Assembly (NCBI GenBank): GCA_039029935.1
Contig: JBCCFC010000296.1
Location: 1-11,644, forward strand
Reading direction: 5' to 3'
Origin: G039029935 sp039029935
GTDB lineage: Bacteria; Chloroflexota; Anaerolineae; Caldilineales; Caldilineaceae
DNA: 11,644 nucleotides
The position numbers were made by a program, and so were the translations under genes. This document shows, one piece after another, positions 1 through 6,720 of the stretch. The notes beneath the pieces were generated by a model that saw only the letters and a program-made list of their open reading frames with translations, made no database searches and was not told the DNA's origin. Numbering within the stretch: the stretch's first letter is position 1; each line of letters begins with the position of its first letter.

Positions 1-33
1 CCCGAAGAGCGCCCCGAATTTTCGAGTTTTTTC

Positions 34-153
34 GGTAGCGATGACCTACGGATAGAACCAATATTCGCGGGTCCGGTTATCAACCGGACACACTGTATGC
101 ACATTCAATTTTGGATATAACCAAATCTGTCACGCTGGTAGCGATGACCTACG
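34..153. repeat. 17-bp direct repeat pair upstream of rho
   Basis: The 17-mer ggtagcgatgacctacg occurs exactly twice, at 34-50 and 137-153, 103 bp apart start to start. Each copy contains a short gtag...ctac inverted repeat. Both lie in the non-coding segment before rho. Two copies at this spacing do not make a CRISPR array. They could be a regulator binding site or a dispersed intergenic repeat; the window does not decide. Confidence 0.7.
71..89. repeat. Perfect 8-bp inverted repeat (hairpin) in the rho upstream region
   Basis: gtccggtt (71-78), a 3-base spacer, then aaccggac (82-89) form a perfect GC-rich stem. No T-run follows on either strand, so it does not look like an intrinsic terminator. 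It could be an operator dyad or a leader RNA hairpin. It lies between the two copies of the 17-bp direct repeat. Confidence 0.5.
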
Positions 154-167
154 ATTTTGATCTTTTC

Positions 168-203
168 ATTATCTTTGCAATTATCTTTACAAGTATCTTT
201 TCT
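168..203 (+). promoter_or_regulatory. Three 12-bp tandem repeats with phased TC steps in the rho leader
   Basis: Three adjacent 12-mers, attatctttgca, attatctttaca and agtatcttttct, place a TC step every 12 nt (172, 184, 196), with another TC at 161. The segment is pyrimidine-rich and G-poor, and lies 43-78 nt before the rho start codon. Rho's primary RNA-binding sites are known to prefer YC dinucleotides spaced about one per subunit, and rho is autoregulated through its leader in E. coli. I infer a possible autoregulatory rut site; a simple AT-rich repeat is the alternative. Confidence 0.4.
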
Positions 204-245
204 GGCAACAACACATAAAAAATAAATAACTGAGAAAAAAATAAT

Positions 246-1358
246 ATGTTTGACAATTTAGAAACAGCCAGCGGTGTGCTGGAAACGTTGCGTAGAGGCG
301 GTGGCTTTCTGCGTGATGCGGCGATCTCCTTTCAACCAAGCGCAGACGATGTGTGGGTTCCCAACAAGCTGATCCGTGAGTATGGCTTGGTGGATGGGGC
401 ATTGGTGACGGGTTTGATGAAGCAGGTGCGCAAGGGCACGGAACTGGTGGTGATTGACTCGATCTGTGGGCTGTCACCCACCGAGTTTGCCAACCGTCCC
501 AACTTTCAGACGTTGACGGCCATTGACCCCGATGAGCGTTTTCAACTGGGTGAACATGGTGACACGGCCATGCGCGCCATTGAGTTGATTGCCCCCATCG
601 GGCGTGGCTCACGCGGACTAATTGTGGCGCCGCCCAAGTCAGGTAAGACACAGCTTCTGAGCAAGATTGCCTGTGCCATGCGTGCCAGCGACCCCGATGC
701 GCGCATCGTCATTCTGCTGCTTGATGAACGCCCCGAAGAGGTGACATACTTCCGGCGTCAGGTTGATGCAGAGGTACTCTCCAGCACCATCGACCAGCCG
801 TTGGAATCGCACACCAACTTGGCCGAACTGATGTTGGCGCATATCCGCTGTGAGCTAGAGTGCGGGCGCAATGTTGTTGTGCTGATCGACAGCATCACGC
901 GGCTTGTGCGCGCATTTAACCTTAAGGGACGTGGCTCACGCAAAACCATGTCTGGTGGTATCGACGCCAAAGCCATCGAGATTCCACGCAGATTCTTTGG
1001 CCTTGCACGCAACATCGAGAACGGTGGCTCGGTCACGGTCATCGCCACCGCCCTGATCGAGACAGGCTCCAAAATGGATGACTACATTTTTGAAGAGTTT
1101 AAAAGCACAGGCAACAGCGAGATTGTGCTGGACCGTTCGCTGGCCGAGGCGCGTGTCTTCCCCGCCATCAACCTGCTGGCAAGTGGAACCCGCAAGGAAG
1201 AACTGCTCTACAGCGAGGATGAGATCAAGCGACTGACCTCACTGCGTCGCTGGCTGGCGGGGGGGAATCCCAAAGCGGCCATGCGGGGGTTGTTGAAGCT
1301 GATGAAGATGGCCGAGACGAATGAGGTGTTGTTGGAGAAGTTGAATCCGGCGCGATAA
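246..1358 (+). CDS. rho: Transcription termination factor Rho (short form)
   Basis: The 370-residue product is a Rho hexameric RNA helicase, which binds C-rich nascent RNA and uses ATP to terminate transcription. A cold-shock-like RNA-binding region (about 8-70) keeps the G-F-L-R motif. The ATPase core shows Walker A (APPKSGKT, 128-135), LLLDERPEEVT (157-167), Walker B with VVLIDSITR (211-219), a Q-loop GGIDAKA (237-243), FFGLARNIE, ATALIETGSKMD and the SGTRKEELL arginine region (313-321). E. coli Rho has 419 residues; this one lacks most of the N-terminal helical subdomain. The start is fixed by an in-frame TGA 15 bp upstream; the ribosome binding site is weak. The stop lies 2 bp from the stop of the convergent gene A. 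Fragments of this gene's 3' end recur three times to the right. Whether it is the housekeeping or an accessory copy cannot be told here. Confidence 0.95.
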   Translation: MFDNLETASGVLETLRRGGGFLRDAAISFQPSADDVWVPNKLIREYGLVDGALVTGLMKQVRKGTELVVIDSICGLSPTEFANRPNFQTLTAIDPDERFQLGEHGDTAMRAIELIAPIGRGSRGLIVAPPKSGKTQLLSKIACAMRASDPDARIVILLLDERPEEVTYFRRQVDAEVLSSTIDQPLESHTNLAELMLAHIRCELECGRNVVVLIDSITRLVRAFNLKGRGSRKTMSGGIDAKAIEIPRRFFGLARNIENGGSVTVIATALIETGSKMDDYIFEEFKSTGNSEIVLDRSLAEARVFPAINLLASGTRKEELLYSEDEIKRLTSLRRWLAGGNPKAAMRGLLKLMKMAETNEVLLEKLNPAR

Positions 1359-1360
1359 TG

Positions 1361-3052
1361 CTAATAGGGGCGGAAGATATTCATCAGTTGCTCTATCGAA
1401 ATGTGGCTATCTTTATAGCCGCTTTCAGTCATTTTGTTTTGCGTCCAATCCAGCGCTGATTCCGATTTTGATACCATGCCACGGTCAAAATCTTGCGTCC
1501 ACTGATAGCGGCCTGGCTCATACCAGTTTTTCCCGCTATCCATATCCATTGAGGGGTCAAAATCTGTTAACTGGTCTTGATCGACATCAAATTCATTTTG
1601 ATAGCGTTTAAGTTTACCATAGGTATATCCACCACTTCTGTCAGATGTGTCAATACGCGGATTGTATGTCACACGATTACCGCCCAAATAATCACTCCCT
1701 GGCCCCGACGTAAAACGCCCATAGGTATCCCCAACGAGCCTTTGGATTTCGCTGAGTGCCTCTTGTAGTAAATCAAAGAATTCTTTGGGCACGGAGTCGT
1801 TTCGACTTCGACCTGCGTTGTCAGCTATTAGCTTATCAAAGCTATCTCTTGTTGCCCAGCCAATATTAATCTCTTTGCGTGCAACATCCTTTTCAATATA
1901 GAGCTTGTACAAATCGAAGGCCTCACCCCAAGTCGGGTTGGCGTTTGTAAACAGTTCACTTGCTTTGCGCATAAATAAGAAATTTTCTTCGCTATATTCG
2001 GTACGTGCAAAGCTAAAAAGCGATGCGGACGTTGTGGTTGGGGCGATGTAATCAGAGTCTATGCGCTTATAATCTGGGTCTCCGATTTTGCCTCGCTGCT
2101 GATAACGTTGCTCACGTCGATACGCAATGCGGCCGAACATCGCCTCGCTGGAGCCGCGATTTGTGTCTAACCGTTTCTTGAGGTTTTCAACAGTCTTAAT
2201 ACGCCCTGCCTTTACCCACCTACCCAGTCTGGTCCGAGCAGATGTACTTGCGTTGTTGAGGAATGATGTAACAAGCGGGTATAGGTTTGATAAAATCTGC
2301 ATTAATTCAGAAACCATTGCTGGTAGCGCAGAAAAAGCAACAAATTTAAGCAGTTTTCGTTTTGCATTATACAATTGTACCCATGCTTTAATTCTGCCAT
2401 AGACGGTCATACCAAATGGCACAATTTTGGGCCAAAATCCCAACCCGTCGAGCTTGATGACATTCTTCTCATAAAATTGGCGTACCCGAATTTGATCGTC
2501 GTTTTGGAAAAATCGCCAATACCAAGGGGCATCGGATTGTGGCTCATCCTCGCGTTGGATAACAGTTTGGTGTGTGCTGGTGGTTGACCGCTTCTCAACA
2601 GCATTGTCTTGAGACAGTCCCGTTTCTCGTTGAATTTGTCCCCTTTCAGTAGGCGGGAATCGTACTGCAGCAGGTGCGCGTAATCGTTCATCAAAGCTGC
2701 GTTGAATATCAGAGCGATGATCCGTTGGGGTGCTAGAACCATCCTTGTCTTGGGCTTCACGTACCCGTTGCACCCAAGGCGGATTGGGGTCCACATATGC
2801 CTTCATCACAGGCGTCGGCTTATAGTTGGCCTGTCGCTCGCGCAGCAGTTGGATCGTCGCCTGTGTGCCGATGGTCTGGTGCAGATGGTTGACCTGCTCG
2901 CCGTTGAGTGGCATCATTCCGTCGTTGGTGCGCTGAACAACACCCAAGTTGGGGCTGGGTGATTCATCTCTCGCTGTGGCTGGGTTGGAGACGCGTTGAC
3001 TTTGTTGGGCATTGGGTGTACCATTTTTTCGCTGTTGCATCCGTTCTGACAT
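1361..3052 (-). CDS. RGS-domain protein with QR-rich leader, paralogue A (putative secreted effector)
   Basis: 563 residues, no signal peptide or clear membrane segment. Residues 1-100 are a disordered-looking leader shared with B and C; V/I-Q-R motifs continue to about 168 (VVQR 38, WVQR 93, IQR 116, IQR 140, VIQR 164). Within it, LHQTIGTQATIQLL (57-70) resembles the LQxxxGNxAVxxLL element of eCIS-associated proteins. Residues 176-270 (PWYWRFFQ onward) form a helical region shared with B. Residues 338-450 read like an RGS domain: F-S-F-A-R-T-E-Y-S-E-E-N-F, then LYKLYIEKD, KEINIGWATRDSF, then FFDLLQEALSEI and GDTYGRF. RGS domains speed GTP hydrolysis by G-alpha; the Asn of SEEN, the Asn of EINI and the Asp and Arg of DTYGRF, equivalent to G-alpha contacts in RGS4, are kept. 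The ~110-residue tail is partly shared with B. The start has GAGGAG 5 nt upstream. RGS assignment is by eye. Confidence 0.78.
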   Translation of the reverse strand: MSERMQQRKNGTPNAQQSQRVSNPATARDESPSPNLGVVQRTNDGMMPLNGEQVNHLHQTIGTQATIQLLRERQANYKPTPVMKAYVDPNPPWVQRVREAQDKDGSSTPTDHRSDIQRSFDERLRAPAAVRFPPTERGQIQRETGLSQDNAVEKRSTTSTHQTVIQREDEPQSDAPWYWRFFQNDDQIRVRQFYEKNVIKLDGLGFWPKIVPFGMTVYGRIKAWVQLYNAKRKLLKFVAFSALPAMVSELMQILSNLYPLVTSFLNNASTSARTRLGRWVKAGRIKTVENLKKRLDTNRGSSEAMFGRIAYRREQRYQQRGKIGDPDYKRIDSDYIAPTTTSASLFSFARTEYSEENFLFMRKASELFTNANPTWGEAFDLYKLYIEKDVARKEINIGWATRDSFDKLIADNAGRSRNDSVPKEFFDLLQEALSEIQRLVGDTYGRFTSGPGSDYLGGNRVTYNPRIDTSDRSGGYTYGKLKRYQNEFDVDQDQLTDFDPSMDMDSGKNWYEPGRYQWTQDFDRGMVSKSESALDWTQNKMTESGYKDSHISIEQLMNIFRPY

Positions 3053-3254
3053 GCTTGCTCCTCTGTTTATTTGTATCCTATGTGATAACTGTTATAGTTT
3101 AACACAGTCTGATGGTATAACGTTAATACGATAGCTTATCACAATAAATTCTTCTATACAGAAGAGACAGGCTTATCAAAAATACATACAATGCAAGAGG
3201 AGTGTCCACTGTGGTATTAACGCCAATGTCATGGAGATTCCGTACCACTCGATA
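3053..3254 (-). promoter_or_regulatory. Upstream region of gene A
   Basis: No gene is visible here. On the minus strand it ends with the ribosome binding site GAGGAG before A, and contains AT-rich stretches able to hold a promoter (for example TATAAC, complement of gttata around 3090). A small dyad, cttct-atac-agaag, lies at 3151-3164. The segment 3190-3240 is a degraded copy of the B and C upstream regions: tgcaag and tgtcca sit 11 bp apart at 3192 and 3203 where B and C have tgtaaa boxes, followed by a shared aacgccaa...ggagatt stretch (3220-3240). Confidence 0.45.
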
Positions 3255-3371
3255 CCACTGTGCTGCTGGCTGGTGGGGGAATCCCAAGGCCACCATGTAG
3301 GGGCTGTTGAAGCTGATGAAGATGGCTGGGACCAATGAGGGATTGTTGCAAAAGCTAAATCAGGTGTGGCG
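3255..3371 (+). pseudogene. Decayed rho 3'-end fragment (remnant 1)
   Basis: This stretch aligns base for base, with many substitutions, to the last ~120 bp of intact rho (about 1240-1356). After a 2-base deletion in the G-run, the frame reads NPKATM, an in-frame TAG, then GLLKLMKMAGTNEGLLQKLN, against NPKAAM-R-GLLKLMKMAETNEVLLEKLN in Rho. It lies directly downstream of gene B in convergent orientation, as intact rho lies relative to gene A. It has no start and cannot make a Rho protein. It is best read as a by-product of tandem duplication. Confidence 0.88.
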
Positions 3372-3384
3372 AAACATTTGCAAT

Positions 3385-5010
3385 TTATCCGCTAGAACGC
3401 GTCCATTTTCCTGTGTTTTCGTCCTCTATTTGGGGATTAAAGTCCTTTAGTTGATGTGGTTGTACATGAAATGGTTTTTGATGGCTATCTTGGTTACCGA
3501 AGACAAGGTGGCCGTTTCTATTATACGAGTCGATCAATGGATTGAATGATAATTCTTTCGGCCCTTCTTGGGCCATTGCATTAATCTGATAACGTGCAAA
3601 AACGTCCCTCATTAATGCATTAATTTCCCCCAATGCACCATCAAGCAACGCAAAGAAATCAGGTTTTCCATCCTCAGAGGTGGGGATACGCGCTGTTTCG
3701 GGAAGGTTCTCATGGCTTTGCATTAGCTCACCAAACTCATCTCTAGTCGTAGACGCAATATTTATCTCATATGGGGCTTCATCCTTTTCAATATACGTTT
3801 TGTATAGATAGAGGGCCGTGCCCCATTTCTGCTTAGTTTTGGTCAGCACAAGACTCGCCTCACGCTGAAATGCAAAATTTTCGTCGCTCAGTTCGGTTCG
3901 TACATAGCTCAAGAAGGATGCTGCGGCTGTCATAGGGGCTAAATGCTCATGGTCTTTGCGCACGTAATTGGGTTGACCGGGTTTGCCATCCTCTGTATAA
4001 TTTTTTTCTCGTCGATAAACAACTCTACCAAACATCGGTTCAATTTTAGGTAGATCATGCAGCAATTTCGTTTGTAGACGTTCAACACATGCAATCCGCC
4101 GTGCGCGCTCCAGTTGTTCTTTTTCGTTATTGGCGGCGGCCTCCCCTTTGGACCTTTCTCGAGTCCCATCAGATGTTTGGAACGTTTTGCTACGGAGATA
4201 ATATGTAATTTGTGGGTATAACCTCGACAAAATGTCCATTAGCTCTGAAACCGCTGGCCTCAGAGAACCAAAACCGATAATAGAAAGCCGCTCTCTCTTT
4301 ATATTATATTCTTGCACCAACGATTCGATTCTTCCATAGACCGTTACATTCATTAACGCAAGTTTCGACCGAAACCCAAGACCATGCAAAGTGGGTAAAT
4401 GCTTATCGTAAAATTGGCGAACCCGAACCTGTTCCTTGGTTTGGAACCATCGCCAATACCAAGGGGGATCTGTTGATTTACTGGTTTCATCAGTTTTGGT
4501 CCCACCTACTCGCTGGATAACAGATTGATGTGCGTCGATTGCGGACGTCTTTTCGATGGTCCTATTGTCGGACAATTCGGTTGTTCGTTGAATTTTCCCT
4601 ATGTTTGCAGGGTCAAATTGTACTGTAGCGGGTGCGTGTAGCCGCTCATCAAAGCTGCGCTGAATCTCAGACCGATGATCCGTTTGTGCGCCAGAACCAT
4701 CCTTGCCTTGTGCATCATGCACCCGCTGCACCCAAGGTGGATTGGGGTCCACATACGCCTTCATCACAGGTGTCGGTTTATAGTTGGCCTGTCGTTCACG
4801 CAGTAGTTGAATCGTCGCCTGTGTACCGATGGTCTGATGCAGTTGGTTGACCTGCTCACCGTTGAGCGGCATCATCCCATTGCTGGCACGCTGGACAACG
4901 CCCTCTTGCGTATCCAGCGATGTCTCTGATGTTGTGGCCGGATTGGACACACGTTGGATATTCTGCGTTGATGGTTTATCAATTTTCAGTTTTTTCATCT
5001 GGTCTGACAT
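3385..5010 (-). CDS. RGS-domain protein with QR-rich leader, paralogue B (putative secreted effector)
   Basis: 541 residues with the same layout as A. The leader (1-170) carries IQR/VQR at 18, 38, 93, 116, 140 and 165 and is nearly identical to A over about 38-97, including LHQTIGTQATIQLL and the NPPWVQRV block. Residues 183-275 (PPWYWRWFQ, VTVYGRI, VSELMDILSRLYP) match A's middle region; a charged insert (about 276-305, KGEAAANNEKEQLERARR) follows. Residues 358-476 form the RGS-like domain: F-L-S-Y-V-R-T-E-L-S-D-E-N-F, LYKTYIEKD, YEINIASTTRDEF, DFFALLDGALGEI, RDVFARY. The Asn of SDEN, Asn of EINI, and Asp and Arg of DVFAR are kept. The C-terminal tail resembles A's (FNPLID, LKDFNP) but ends about 55 residues sooner. 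AAGGAG lies 5 nt before the ATG. Function in G-protein signalling is inferred from the domain. Confidence 0.78.
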   Translation of the reverse strand: MSDQMKKLKIDKPSTQNIQRVSNPATTSETSLDTQEGVVQRASNGMMPLNGEQVNQLHQTIGTQATIQLLRERQANYKPTPVMKAYVDPNPPWVQRVHDAQGKDGSGAQTDHRSEIQRSFDERLHAPATVQFDPANIGKIQRTTELSDNRTIEKTSAIDAHQSVIQRVGGTKTDETSKSTDPPWYWRWFQTKEQVRVRQFYDKHLPTLHGLGFRSKLALMNVTVYGRIESLVQEYNIKRERLSIIGFGSLRPAVSELMDILSRLYPQITYYLRSKTFQTSDGTRERSKGEAAANNEKEQLERARRIACVERLQTKLLHDLPKIEPMFGRVVYRREKNYTEDGKPGQPNYVRKDHEHLAPMTAAASFLSYVRTELSDENFAFQREASLVLTKTKQKWGTALYLYKTYIEKDEAPYEINIASTTRDEFGELMQSHENLPETARIPTSEDGKPDFFALLDGALGEINALMRDVFARYQINAMAQEGPKELSFNPLIDSYNRNGHLVFGNQDSHQKPFHVQPHQLKDFNPQIEDENTGKWTRSSG

Positions 5011-5086
5011 GGTTGCTCCTTGTTCAAGAATGTTAAATCGTTACAAACATAAGAAGCAGATTGACCTGTCAGTAAATACCGGATGA

Positions 5087-5125
5087 TGTAAAAGGCGCGT
5101 AAGGGAAATGTAAAAGGAGTGTAAA
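5087..5125 (-). promoter_or_regulatory. Four 11-bp-phased TTTACA boxes upstream of gene B (Pho-box-like operator)
   Basis: On the plus strand tgtaaa, cgtaag, tgtaaa and tgtaaa begin at 5087, 5098, 5109 and 5120, exactly 11 bp apart. In gene B's direction this reads TTTACA-N5-TTTACA-N5-CTTACG-N5-TTTACA. Direct repeats of 6-7 bp at 11-bp spacing are the typical target of PhoB/PhoP/OmpR-family winged-helix response regulators; TT(A/T)ACA-N5 resembles the Bacillus PhoP box. The array ends 77 bp before B's start codon. Which regulator binds, and whether phosphate is the signal, is inference. Confidence 0.55.
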
Positions 5126-5164
5126 AAGCGGAATCAACACCAATTCAATGAAAATTCTCCACAG

Positions 5165-5274
5165 TTTTTTGCAGGCGCGCAAAATCGAGCATGGTGGCTT
5201 GACCTTAGTCATTGCCACCGTGCCAATCGAGATGGAGCCCAAAGTTGTTATGAAAGCTGAACCCAGAGCGATAA
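5165..5274 (+). pseudogene. Decayed rho 3'-end fragment with internal deletion (remnant 2)
   Basis: The first part matches rho about 995-1075 and reads ARKIEHGG, then LTLVIATVPIEMEPKV, against ARNIENGG and SVTVIATALIETGSKM in Rho. It then jumps to the last ~30 bp of rho: aagctgaacccagagcgataa reads KLNPER-stop in another frame, against KLNPAR-stop. About 250 bp of rho are missing between the two parts. The remnant stop (TAA, 5272-5274) lies 3 bp from gene C's stop, reproducing the rho/gene A junction. Not functional. Confidence 0.85.
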
Positions 5275-5277
5275 CAC

Positions 5278-6522
5278 CTAAGTTGAAGTGAGCAAAGGTG
5301 GCAACCCACCAGTATAAGGGAGCTTATCTTCTACTGGCATAGACTCCATTTTTTCTCTTAGTGGTTGCATGATTTCCGCAACTGCAGCATTCAATAATTG
5401 AAGTAGCTCATTCGGTGCAGGTGAGCCAGCTCCGATTGCATCGGAAGCAACTTGGCCCTTTAGCTCTTCTACGCCAGCACTAATCTTGGCTCTCGTCTCA
5501 GAAGAAATATTGATAAATACGATGTTAGGATTGTTCTCATCAATATATCGATCATACACATCGATGATATGTTGAACAGTCTTATTGCTCTGTGTCATAA
5601 GCCACAGCATATGCTTTGGGAAATTAAAATTTTCTATAGCATACGCATCCCGAAGATGAATTAATGCTTTTCCTGTAAAGTTTGTTCCCTCGGATCGCTC
5701 TACGCCATCTTCCTGTACCCTTTTTTGAAATTGAGACTGATAGACAATCATCTCAAAAATTCTAACAGGTGACCGAGGGTTTGTGAGCTGCTCATACAGT
5801 TTGTATACTTGACGATATTTCTCATCTCTTTCGGGTGTGCTGGTTCGTGCCGAATCCCCGGTATATTTACCAAGAAAAAGCAATACTTTTTTTCGGATAG
5901 AATCTAAGTAGCTTGTTTTTTTCCAGAGTTGAAGCGGCCCCAAAGTATTAAATGTTGTTGTTTCTCCTTGAATTTTAGCAAATGTTGAACCGATGTTTCC
6001 AGCTGTACCTTCAGGCACATGTAGTGTAGGGGCAAATGACTGAAAAAAAGATTGCATATTTGTGTCTCTTTGATTGTACATCAACGAGAGCGAACTAACG
6101 GCCAGAGAGTCGCGCTGGATAACGCCCCCTTCCCGCTGGATAACAGCCCCTTGTCGTTGAACGGTATTCTCTCCCTTTTGCAAAGATGGGTTAGACGCTC
6201 TCTTTGCGTTTACCTCCGCCACGCGTTGCACCCAAGGCGGATTGGGGTCTACATACGCCTTCAACACGGACATCGGTTTATAGTTGGCCTGCCGTTCACG
6301 CAGCAGTTGAATCGTCGCCTGCGTGCCGATGGTCTGATGCAAGTGGTTGACCTGCTCGCCGTTGAGCGGCATCGTCCCACTGTTGATGCGCTGAACGACA
6401 CCCTCTTGGTCGTCGGGTGATGTGCCTAGTGATGTTTCTGATGTTGTGGCGGGGTTAGAGATGCGTTGAATGCGGTGTGCAGCGGGTTTGTTGATTTTTT
6501 GATGTTTCATCTCGTCTGACAT
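5278..6522 (-). CDS. RGS-like protein with QR-rich leader, paralogue C (divergent putative effector)
   Basis: I place the start at 6522 (414 residues), not at an in-frame ATG 69 bp upstream. The resulting N-terminus MSDEMKHQKINKP matches A and B, and GAGGAG sits 5 nt before it exactly as for A. Residues 1-102 are the shared leader (IQR 18, VVQR 42, LHQTIGTQATIQLL 61-74, WVQR 97). A run of VQRQ, VIQRE and VIQRD (121-137) is denser than in A or B. The middle (about 150-270) is only weakly like A and B. Residues 284-395 are RGS-like: AYAIENFNF, VYDRYIDEN, INISSETRAKI, NELLQLLNAAVAEIM. The IEN and INI Asn are kept, but the Asp of the last contact helix is not evident (PLREKM). It is the most diverged and shortest copy, so it may bind another target. 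Confidence 0.72.
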   Translation of the reverse strand: MSDEMKHQKINKPAAHRIQRISNPATTSETSLGTSPDDQEGVVQRINSGTMPLNGEQVNHLHQTIGTQATIQLLRERQANYKPMSVLKAYVDPNPPWVQRVAEVNAKRASNPSLQKGENTVQRQGAVIQREGGVIQRDSLAVSSLSLMYNQRDTNMQSFFQSFAPTLHVPEGTAGNIGSTFAKIQGETTTFNTLGPLQLWKKTSYLDSIRKKVLLFLGKYTGDSARTSTPERDEKYRQVYKLYEQLTNPRSPVRIFEMIVYQSQFQKRVQEDGVERSEGTNFTGKALIHLRDAYAIENFNFPKHMLWLMTQSNKTVQHIIDVYDRYIDENNPNIVFINISSETRAKISAGVEELKGQVASDAIGAGSPAPNELLQLLNAAVAEIMQPLREKMESMPVEDKLPYTGGLPPLLTST

Positions 6523-6588
6523 GCTTGCTCCTCTGTCAATTTTTGCCATTAGCCATGCTGATTGTAGTATAGCATAACTTTGTGGTGT

Positions 6589-6610
6589 CATGTTAAATCC
6601 ATGTTAAATC
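6589..6610. repeat. Perfect 11-bp tandem duplication upstream of gene C
   Basis: catgttaaatc occurs twice in direct tandem (6589-6599, 6600-6610). The matching place before gene B has a single atgttaaatc at 5030-5039. One extra copy therefore arose in C's promoter region. A -10-like TATACT (complement of 6566-6571) lies between this repeat and the start codon. Possible effect on promoter spacing is inferred. Confidence 0.6.
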
Positions 6611-6667
6611 ATCTAAATCCTTTACAAACATAAGAAGCGGACACATCCGTCGGTAAATACAGGAAAG

Positions 6668-6684
6668 TGTAAAAGAAGTGTAAA
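6668..6684 (-). promoter_or_regulatory. Two 11-bp-phased TTTACA boxes upstream of gene C
   Basis: tgtaaa at 6668 and again at 6679 (plus strand) give TTTACA-N5-TTTACA in gene C's direction, at the same 11-bp spacing as the four boxes before gene B. The flanks are homologous to B's: a shared acaaacataagaagc lies at 6623-6637 and 5043-5057. C has two boxes where B has four, so the operator has expanded or shrunk since duplication. The binding protein is unknown. Confidence 0.5.
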
Positions 6685-6720
6685 CTGTGACATCAACGCC
6701 AAAGCAAGGAGATTCTATAC

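Noticed and set aside
71..89. Intrinsic terminator
   Set aside because: The stem is GC-rich but no run of T follows on either strand.
34..153. CRISPR-like repeat pair
   Set aside because: Only two copies of a 17-mer with an 86-bp interval; no third repeat and no cas genes.
187..651. 154-codon minus-strand ORF opposite rho
   Set aside because: It is antisense to conserved Rho coding sequence and rich in Pro, Ser, His and Trp, typical of a shadow frame.
1361..5010. IQR motifs as calmodulin-binding IQ motifs
   Set aside because: The spacing IQxxxRGxxxR is not met; the motifs are short, isolated and in a disordered-looking leader.
6523..6591. A 23-residue N-terminal extension of gene C
   Set aside because: Paralogues A and B begin at the matching Met, and GAGGAG sits 5 nt before 6522; the extension lies in the promoter region.
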